Shown here: in pieces, positions 15,185-20,388 of the stretch | Numbering within the stretch: position 1 is the first letter of the stretch | How the letters are laid out: every line of letters begins with the position of its first letter | Assembly (NCBI GenBank): GCA_910587835.1 | Contig: CAJUNQ010000031.1 | Span: forward strand, 1 to 20,388 | Direction: 5' to 3' | DNA: 20,388 nt | Origin: an uncultured Oscillospiraceae bacterium | Lineage (GTDB): Bacteria > Bacillota > Clostridia > Oscillospirales > Acutalibacteraceae | Made by a program: the position numbers and the translations under genes | Notes under the pieces: generated by a model | Told to the model about the DNA's origin: nothing | Database searches by the model: none | What the model saw: the letters and a program-made list of their open reading frames with translations, nothing else

Positions 15185-17065
15185 ATGTTAAGTAATCAGA
15201 ATGAACGCCTTACCGCCAGCTACTCAGCCTACCGCCCCCGGTTATTTACCGACCGGCTTTTCCTTTCCAGCCCGGGCTGCTGCCGGTTTTCCGGGCCCTT
15301 CGACCGGGCTGTCCGCTTCATTCAAGAGAATCAGCTTCTGGATGCTGATCTTTGGACACGGTTCGCGGAGCAGTTCACCCGGCCCTCGGACGACCATGAC
15401 CTGGGCTGGCGCTGCGAATATTGGGGCAAGCTTATGCGGGGCGGAGCCCTGGTCTGGTCCTACACCAAGGACCCGGAGCTGTACCAGCGGCTTGAAGCCG
15501 CTGCATGGGCAATACTTCAAACCTCCGGGTCCGACGGCAGAATCTCCACCTACAGCCGGGAGGCCCAGTTCCAGGGCTGGGATATCTGGGGCCGGAAATA
15601 TGTGCTGCTGGGCATGGAATACTTTTACGACATCTGCCAGGACGAGGGCCTGAAAGCGGAGCTGCTGGCCTCCCTCCGGGCGCAGACCGACTGCCTTCTG
15701 GCCCGCTTCGGCCCGGGGAAAGCCGACCTGCGTAAGGCAAGCTGCCACTGGGAGGGTCTCAACTCCTCCTCTCTGCTGGAGCCGGTGGTCCGCCTGTACA
15801 ACATGACCGGCGAGCAGAAGTACCTGGATTTCACGGGCTATATTGTGGGACTGGGGGGCATCCAATCGGCAAATATTTTTGAGCTGGCCCTGGAGGACCG
15901 GCTGGATCCATGGCAGTACCCGGTCACGAAGGCCTATGAGATGATGTCCTGCTTTGAGGGCCTGCTGGAATACGCCCGAGCCACCCAAGACGAAAAGTGG
16001 AGCCGGGCCGTGGTGAATTTTGCCCGGCGGGTGCTCGGCTCGGACATCACTATTATCGGCAGCGCGGGCTGCACCCACGAGCTGTTCGACCACTCCGGGC
16101 TGTGCCAGGCGGACCCCAACTATACCGGCATCATGCAGGAAACCTGCGTCACCGTGACCTGGATGAAGCTGTGCGGCCAGGTGCTGTGCCTTACCGGCGA
16201 CCCCGTTTTTGGCGACGCCATCGAGCGGTCCCTGTACAACGCCCTGCTGGGCGCGGTCAACACAAACAAGGTCCCCCGGGAACCCCTCTCGCCAAACGGC
16301 TGGCTTCCCTTTGACAGCTACAGCCCTCTGCGGGCGGGGCTTCGGGGCCAGGCGGTGGGCGGCAGGATGGTCATGGCGGACAACACCATCTACGGCTGCT
16401 GCGCGGCCATCGGCGCGGCGGGGCTGGGGGCCGCCGCTCAGCTCAGCGCGCTGCACAGCCGTAAGGGCGCGGCAGTGAACCTGTATTTTCCCGGCACTTT
16501 AGAGTTGTCCACGCCTTCCGGCAGGCCCTTGGGAGTGCGCATTGACACCGCCTATCCGGTGGGGAAAGAGATCACGATGGAGCTGTCCCTGGAGGAGCCG
16601 GAAGTCTTTGAGCTGGCTCTGCGTATTCCCGGATGGTGCTCTGCGCCGCAGGCGCAGGTAAACGGGGAAGCCGCAGCCCCTTCGCCCGGATGGCTGCGGC
16701 TGGAGCGGCGCTGGGAGGACAAGGACAAGGTCGCCCTGCGGTTCCCCATGCCTGTGGAGGCGGTGGGCTCCTGGCAGCTGGGTCCGGGCAGCGAAGAACT
16801 TCCGCCCCACCTGGCGCTGGTCCGGGGGCCGGTGGTGCTGGCGGCTTCTGAGGAATTCCCGGGCTGCGACCTCTCCAAACCAGTAGAATTCCCAGCGGAC
16901 ACCACGTTTGATATCCAGGCTTTATCACTTTCTGAAGTGCCTTTCGAGGCACAGCAGGCATTTAAGGTGGCACTGCAAAATGGGTGGATGGAGTTTACAG
17001 ACTATGCTTCAGCGGGAAAAGGCTACGATAAGCGCATTGCGGTCTGGGTGAGGGTCAGGCAGTAG
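15185..17065 (+). CDS. GH127-type (DUF1680-like) glycoside hydrolase, second beta-L-arabinofuranosidase candidate
   Basis: 626 residues from ATG 15185, with a weak GGAAG binding site eight bases before; third gene of the kinase operon, 30 bases after the regulator. The zinc/cysteine site of the family is present: Glu319-Thr-Cys321 in MQETCVTVTWMKLC and Cys405-Cys406 in YGCCAAIG, with Glu299 in HELF as possible acid/base. It lacks the CACCPPN form of the other enzyme, so it belongs to a different subgroup and may cleave a different linkage or sugar. It has a helical barrel core, then beta-sandwich segments (LRIPGWCSAPQAQVNG, RFPMPVEA, LVRGPVVLAAS). No signal peptide, so cytoplasmic. Its body (about 15260-16870) is clearly more GC-rich than its two ends and neighbours, suggesting a different origin. 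Confidence 0.85.
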   Translation: MLSNQNERLTASYSAYRPRLFTDRLFLSSPGCCRFSGPFDRAVRFIQENQLLDADLWTRFAEQFTRPSDDHDLGWRCEYWGKLMRGGALVWSYTKDPELYQRLEAAAWAILQTSGSDGRISTYSREAQFQGWDIWGRKYVLLGMEYFYDICQDEGLKAELLASLRAQTDCLLARFGPGKADLRKASCHWEGLNSSSLLEPVVRLYNMTGEQKYLDFTGYIVGLGGIQSANIFELALEDRLDPWQYPVTKAYEMMSCFEGLLEYARATQDEKWSRAVVNFARRVLGSDITIIGSAGCTHELFDHSGLCQADPNYTGIMQETCVTVTWMKLCGQVLCLTGDPVFGDAIERSLYNALLGAVNTNKVPREPLSPNGWLPFDSYSPLRAGLRGQAVGGRMVMADNTIYGCCAAIGAAGLGAAAQLSALHSRKGAAVNLYFPGTLELSTPSGRPLGVRIDTAYPVGKEITMELSLEEPEVFELALRIPGWCSAPQAQVNGEAAAPSPGWLRLERRWEDKDKVALRFPMPVEAVGSWQLGPGSEELPPHLALVRGPVVLAASEEFPGCDLSKPVEFPADTTFDIQALSLSEVPFEAQQAFKVALQNGWMEFTDYASAGKGYDKRIAVWVRVRQ

Positions 17066-17393
17066 GCTGTTCCTTTACCTGCATTGCGCTCGGCATATAG
17101 GAAACAGGCGTTATAGCATATTGGGGTGCTCATGGTATACAACCCTTATCCGCAGTTCTCAGCATTTATTTCAACTGTCAGATTAGGTATAGGCAGAAAA
17201 AGAAAAAGGCCGCGCCGAAAACTTCTCCTACAGACCTCTCGTTGCTGAAAACCTACCACCACACGTATCGAACTTACTCTTTTTTCTTTCTGTCTCATAG
17301 TAACTTGGGAGGTTAACATTCCCCTGTCACCATGACACCCTCCCGGTGTCAGCGAAAACCCGGAGTACTCCCTTGTGAGTGTTTTTTTCAAAA
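17066..17393. other. Palindrome-rich spacer at the right edge of the island
   Basis: 328 bases with no gene I trust. Its right half has overlapping inverted repeats: TGTCA-CCA-TGACA (17325-17337) shares an arm with TGACACC/GGTGTCA (17333-17351), and GGAGTACTCC is a perfect palindrome at 17362-17371. The shared arm means the two hairpins exclude each other. A minus-strand frame (17146-17400, GTG start) of 84 codons stays open, begins over the stop of the small winged-helix gene, and is rich in basic residues and lacks a known domain; it could be a real small protein or chance. No clear terminator for the plus-strand operon is visible. Confidence 0.45.
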
Positions 17394-17666
17394 TTACCAC
17401 CCCGGTTCAGCGTCCGTCAATGTATAGAGATTCGAGGAATCCGCGCCGTTAGGCCGCTGGCGGCCTGTGACATAGAGAAAGCCTTCTTTCTCCAAGTCCT
17501 TAATCGCCCGGTGTACGGTAGCCTCTGATAGTTTCGTCTGCCGGGCTATGGTGGGGACAGAGGGAAAACATTGCCCCTCTAGCCCCGCCCGGTCTGACAG
17601 GTACATATACACAAGGACTGCACGCTTGGGCAAATCACTCCGATAAATATTTTCCAGCCTACCCAT
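17394..17666 (-). CDS. Small winged-helix DNA-binding protein of the conjugative element
   Basis: 90 residues from ATG 17666 (MGRLENIYRSDLPKRAVLVY); an alternative ATG at 17675 adds three residues. Almost the whole protein is one helix-turn-helix fold (FPSVPTIARQTKLSEATVHRAIKDLEKEGFLYV, then a beta wing with NGADSSNLYTL), like the HTH_36 and replication-initiator-type winged helices. It overlaps the 3' end of the coupling-protein gene by several codons, so it is translationally coupled to it. Such small proteins often follow VirD4-like genes in Clostridia conjugative elements and may regulate the transfer operon; the target is unknown. Confidence 0.75.
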   Translation of the reverse strand: MGRLENIYRSDLPKRAVLVYMYLSDRAGLEGQCFPSVPTIARQTKLSEATVHRAIKDLEKEGFLYVTGRQRPNGADSSNLYTLTDAEPGW

Positions 17667-19413
17667 TGTCAGCATCCTTTCGCTCTGTAATCACTTTGGC
17701 GGGCTGCTCCTGTGGAATCGCCGCTGGCCGCGATCTGGGACGCAGACGGGGGAACGCCTCATGGATGGCCTCCATCAGCGCCTGCCTGCTGGCGTACCGA
17801 ACCGGCCTGCTGCCCTGATCCGGCACCTGGTACGGTTCCCCGAACGCAATGCCCCACTTAAAGAAGAGTTTTAGTTTGACCTTCATGGGATTTGTGCCGG
17901 TTTTCATCACGATGAACTGGCCTTTGGGCATGGACTTCAGCTCGTCCGGGGTCATGAGTGGGCGCTCGATCATCTGGAGGGACTGGCTGGGGTCGTTCTT
18001 CCCCCGGCTGACGGAACCAGAGAGCGCCGTCCTGCTGCCCAGGGATTTGCTCATGACCTGGGAGGTTTCGCTGTTGGGGGCGAAGCCGCCAAAAATCGTG
18101 AGCTGCGTGTTGTCGATAATAATTTCGGCGCCCTCTTTTCCGTAGTTCTTCTCAAGCTGCCCCAGGGATTGGATGACCGGCACGATGCTCAGACGGCGGG
18201 AGCGGCTGGCTGAGAACATCATCTCTGCTGACTCTATCTTTGGCAGGGTCCCATATTCGTCGCAGAAGAACACCGCCCGGTTCTTCAGCTTGCCGCCGTT
18301 TTCATCGGCCACGGCCAGGATCTCCCGGTAGAGCTGCTGGATCACCAGGGAGATCATGAAGAACTTAGACGGGTCTTCCTCCGGCATCACCAGGAACAGC
18401 GCGGACTTTTCGTTGCAGAAGGTTTCCGCGTCTACCGCTGTGCCAAAACACAGGATCTGCTCCATTTCCGAGTCCAAGAAACTGTTGAGCCGCGCCAGGG
18501 CCGTGGACATAACGGAGGCCATTGCCTGTTCGCTGGAGGACAGGGCGGCCCCGGCAAACCAGCGTGCCTTGTGGTCCGGCGGGAGACTGTCCATGAGAAT
18601 GTGGAACAGGGTCTTGCCTTTTACGCCGCTGGGAGCAAGCAGTTCCTGGATGATTTTGAAAATGGACACAATGTGGCGTTCCGCAGGCTCACAGAACTCT
18701 GCCACCAGCAGGATCGCCGAGGTGAGCAGACCCTCCGCGGCATCGTAGAAAAAGGCGTTCTGACCGAAGCTGGCGCTGTCGCCCCCAGACATGATGATGG
18801 TCTTGGAGATAATTTTTGCGTACTTCTCGGCCCTGGCCTTGTAGGCCAGCTTACCCTCCTGCTTGTACAAATCGGCGTATTTGTTTACCAAATGCAAGAG
18901 GTTGAAACCATCACTTTTCGTGGGGTTGCGCAGGTCAATGACCGACACCCGGTAGCCGTAGCAGTCCCGGGCGATGCCTGCGTAATTCCGAAAAACGTCG
19001 CCCTTTGTATCCGTTGAGGCGAATGACATCCCACTTGCCAGGGCGTATTCTAGGCATGGATAGAGCCAGTACGCAGTCTTTCCCACGCCAGCCGCACCTA
19101 TCATAATGGCGTGGACGTCACCGGTATCCACCAGGGCGGTGGTGGTATGCTTTCGGTTTTTACAGCCTACCACAATGCCTTGCTTATCCGGCAGATCCCG
19201 TCCCTCCCGCCAGCGCTCCGGGGTAAAGTCAACCTGTGCGTAGGTGCGGGCGATCTCGCCTCTGGTGGCCCATCGAGCGGTACCGTGCTGGCCGCGGCCC
19301 ACTGTCCGCGCTTTGATGTTTAAGGAATAGTAATTGTTCAGTGCGGCGATCCCGGCGAGAACGGCAAGCATGATGCTTGCCGCCAGGACCAGCCCGCCTA
19401 TGTTTTGCGGCAT
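17659..19413 (-). CDS. VirD4/TraG-type conjugative coupling ATPase
   Basis: 584 residues from ATG 19413, with AGGAGG nine bases before. It couples the relaxase-bound DNA strand to the type IV secretion channel at the inner face of the membrane. One N-terminal membrane helix is visible (about 5-25); many relatives have two or more, so this is a short-anchor form. The ATPase domain has Walker A GAAGVGKT (106-113, Lys112) and Walker B AVFFCDEYG (Asp385, Glu386). STDTKGDVF and the late VIQSLGQLEKNYG segment, together with NTQLTIFGG, are typical of TraG proteins. It appears intact. Its usual downstream partners (VirB6-, PrgI- and VirB4-like genes) are missing and the sugar island begins instead. 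Confidence 0.92.
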   Translation of the reverse strand: MPQNIGGLVLAASIMLAVLAGIAALNNYYSLNIKARTVGRGQHGTARWATRGEIARTYAQVDFTPERWREGRDLPDKQGIVVGCKNRKHTTTALVDTGDVHAIMIGAAGVGKTAYWLYPCLEYALASGMSFASTDTKGDVFRNYAGIARDCYGYRVSVIDLRNPTKSDGFNLLHLVNKYADLYKQEGKLAYKARAEKYAKIISKTIIMSGGDSASFGQNAFFYDAAEGLLTSAILLVAEFCEPAERHIVSIFKIIQELLAPSGVKGKTLFHILMDSLPPDHKARWFAGAALSSSEQAMASVMSTALARLNSFLDSEMEQILCFGTAVDAETFCNEKSALFLVMPEEDPSKFFMISLVIQQLYREILAVADENGGKLKNRAVFFCDEYGTLPKIESAEMMFSASRSRRLSIVPVIQSLGQLEKNYGKEGAEIIIDNTQLTIFGGFAPNSETSQVMSKSLGSRTALSGSVSRGKNDPSQSLQMIERPLMTPDELKSMPKGQFIVMKTGTNPMKVKLKLFFKWGIAFGEPYQVPDQGSRPVRYASRQALMEAIHEAFPRLRPRSRPAAIPQEQPAKVITERKDADNG

Positions 19414-19437
19414 CCTGACCGACCTCCTAAATTTGTG

Positions 19438-19466
19438 TTGCTATTTACTCATTATTTTGCTATACT
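19438..19466 (+). promoter_or_regulatory. Promoter of the toxin-antitoxin pair
   Basis: TTGCTA (19438-19443) and TATACT (19461-19466) are exactly 17 bases apart, and TGC directly before TATACT makes an extended -10. AAGGGGG then lies just upstream of the antitoxin ATG at 19491. The promoter fires away from the coupling-protein gene, whose start is only about 25 bases off on the other strand. Confidence 0.7.
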
Positions 19467-19490
19467 AAAAGCAGAAAGGGGGCGCTTCCT

Positions 19491-19763
19491 ATGCCCGAAA
19501 TCAGACCGATTTCCGACCTGCGCAACAGCGCCAACGATATTTCCGACTTCTGCCGCCAGACCGGGGAGCCGGTTTTCATCACCCGCAACGGCAAGGGGGA
19601 CATGGCTGTCCTGAGTCTGGAGGAATACGAACGCCAGCAAGGACTCATTGACCTCTATGGCAAGCTGGCCATAGCCGAACAGGAGATTGCAGCCGGAGCC
19701 CAAGGGGAGGATTTCCTCGCAGTAGCCAAGCAGTTGCGGGAGCGAATCCATGGAGCAGTATAA
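19491..19763 (+). CDS. Antitoxin, Phd/YefM family
   Basis: 90 residues from ATG 19491 behind AAGGGGG. The N-terminal half (MPEIRPISDLRNSANDIS, then EPVFITRNGKGDMAVLSLEEYER) is the Phd/YefM fold that dimerizes, binds its own promoter and represses it. The acidic-hydrophobic C-terminal part (about 60-90) would wrap the toxin. It overlaps the toxin gene by 14 bases, the standard arrangement ensuring coupled synthesis. The pair sits on the strand opposite to the transfer genes, between the coupling protein and the TOPRIM gene, as an independent cassette that would stabilise the element. Confidence 0.92.
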   Translation: MPEIRPISDLRNSANDISDFCRQTGEPVFITRNGKGDMAVLSLEEYERQQGLIDLYGKLAIAEQEIAAGAQGEDFLAVAKQLRERIHGAV

Positions 19764-20052
19764 GGTCGTCATTTACCCCACTGCCAAGCAGGACCTCTTG
19801 GATATCGTGGACTATCTGAACACACTCTCTCCCGCTGCCGCCATGAATTATTATGACAGGCTGGTGGATGGGATCGCCAGCCTGTCACAACTTCCGGACC
19901 GGTGCCCCCATCCCAGGGACTTGGCCCTGGCTGCCAAGGGGTATCGATATCTAAAGGTGGGGAGCTATCTGGTTTTCTATGTGGTCAGCGGAAACGAAGT
20001 CCAGATCCGGCGCATCCTCTATGGCAGGAGCAACTATCAGGCACTATTATAA
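19750..20052 (+). CDS. Toxin, RelE/ParE superfamily
   Basis: 100 residues from ATG 19750. The family pattern is clear: an N-terminal strand KVVIYPTAKQDLLDIVDYL, a helix pair (AAAMNYYDRLVDGIASLSQLP), and the C-terminal sheet GYRYLKVGSYLVFYVVSGNEVQIRRILYGRSNY. RelE members cleave mRNA on the ribosome and ParE members poison gyrase; the helix and sheet (DIVDYLNTLSP, RILYGRSNYQALL) look closer to ParE/RelE plasmid stabilization proteins, and I cannot decide between the two activities. It ends one base before the stop of the convergent TOPRIM gene, so the cassette fits tightly into the gap. Confidence 0.9.
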   Translation: MEQYKVVIYPTAKQDLLDIVDYLNTLSPAAAMNYYDRLVDGIASLSQLPDRCPHPRDLALAAKGYRYLKVGSYLVFYVVSGNEVQIRRILYGRSNYQALL

Positions 20053-20053
20053 A

Positions 20054-20388
20054 TCACATGACTGGCGCTTGGAGAAACTGCGGTTCCTCCGGCGCCAGCA
20101 GTTCTTCATTCCAGTCCTTCTGCTCGGGAAAATGTGCGCTGACCTCCACCTCCCATTCCTCCAGAAGTTCCCCGGCAATACGCCTGGCGGCTATATGTCC
20201 GGCCTCGTCATTGTCCAGGCAGAGGACCACTTCCTCCAGTTGCGGCGCTTCCTCCAGGAAACGCTGGATAGGAGCGCTGCCAACCCCGCATAGGGAAACA
20301 TAGGAGTTTTCCTTCCAATTATCTGGGTACAAGCTGATGTACGACAGCATATCAATGGGGGCCTCGAACACATATAACTGTGGCCCCG
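20054..20388 (-). CDS. C-terminal part of a TOPRIM-domain protein of the conjugative element (partial)
   Basis: About 111 residues visible; the gene continues beyond the right edge. It has the TOPRIM fold used by primases and topoisomerases: an acidic motif in LYVFEAPIDMLSYISL (Glu, Asp) and the Asp-x-Asp motif in VVLCLDNDEAGHIAARRI. This matches the DUF3991/TOPRIM proteins encoded near relaxases in Clostridia conjugative elements, where a role in DNA processing or priming after transfer is presumed. The N-terminal zinc-finger and DUF3991 parts would lie outside the window. Leftward like the coupling protein, but separated from it by the toxin-antitoxin cassette. Confidence 0.85.
   Translation of the reverse strand, partial: GPQLYVFEAPIDMLSYISLYPDNWKENSYVSLCGVGSAPIQRFLEEAPQLEEVVLCLDNDEAGHIAARRIAGELLEEWEVEVSAHFPEQKDWNEELLAPEEPQFLQAPVM

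Noticed and set aside
15242..16456. 404-codon minus-strand frame opposite the second GH127-type gene
   Set aside because: High GC on the coding strand keeps the reverse frame open; the product is low-complexity and rich in Gly, Ala, Pro and Arg without motifs.
17344..17389. ACTC...GAGT followed by seven T (17367-17388) as the terminator of the plus-strand operon
   Set aside because: The stem is only four or five base pairs and lies 300 bases past the last gene; too weak to call.

Overview
The window looks like chromosomal DNA of a gut-type Clostridia bacterium (Bacillota; Oscillospiraceae or Lachnospiraceae are my best guesses). The reasons are Firmicutes-type AGGAGG ribosome binding sites, an LplA/LplB/YtcP-type sugar ABC transporter with a YesM/YesN two-component system, and conjugative-element genes of the kind common in gut Clostridia. 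These lineage statements are inference; there is no rRNA or housekeeping marker.

Layout. (1) 1-1143, minus strand: the start of a small gene cut by the window edge, a broken CHAP-domain cell-wall hydrolase, and a recombinase-domain ORF whose 3' end is fused to the 5' part of that CHAP gene. (2) 1140-2495: a recombinase-C-terminus-like ORF interrupted by an IS630-family element (about 1590-2491). (3) 2492-3362: a palindrome-rich leader with a promoter/operator, and a small sigma-70 region-4-like regulator. (4) 3503-17065: a self-contained carbohydrate island. On the minus strand from 11468 down are a solute-binding lipoprotein, two permeases, a damaged large glycoside hydrolase and a GH127 enzyme, ending in two terminators. 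Divergently on the plus strand from 11763 are a YesM-like kinase, a YesN-like regulator and a second GH127-type enzyme. (5) 17066-20388, minus strand: a palindrome-rich spacer, a small winged-helix protein, a VirD4/TraG coupling ATPase and the C-terminus of a TOPRIM protein. A plus-strand Phd/RelE-type toxin-antitoxin pair sits between the last two.

How it works together. The kinase and response regulator probably sense a glycan fragment outside the cell and activate the divergent transporter operon. The lipoprotein and two permeases import oligosaccharides, powered by an ATPase not encoded here (usual for this transporter class). The two GH127-type enzymes, both with the zinc/cysteine site, should release beta-L-arabinofuranose. 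The substrate is therefore likely an arabinofuranose-bearing plant glycan such as extensin-type glycans, arabinogalactan or RG-II side chains (inference).

The island lies inside degraded conjugative-element DNA. The coupling protein and the CHAP hydrolase survive on opposite sides of it, and the VirB4/VirB6/PrgI-type genes that normally lie between them are absent. The most interesting structural points are this replacement, the recombinase-CHAP chimera with a 22-nt hairpin insertion, the IS630 insertion two codons into an ORF, the internally deleted glycoside hydrolase broken by a T6 tract, and two palindrome-dense non-coding leaders. I found no CRISPR array, tRNA or rRNA, and no convincing wholly new defence system.
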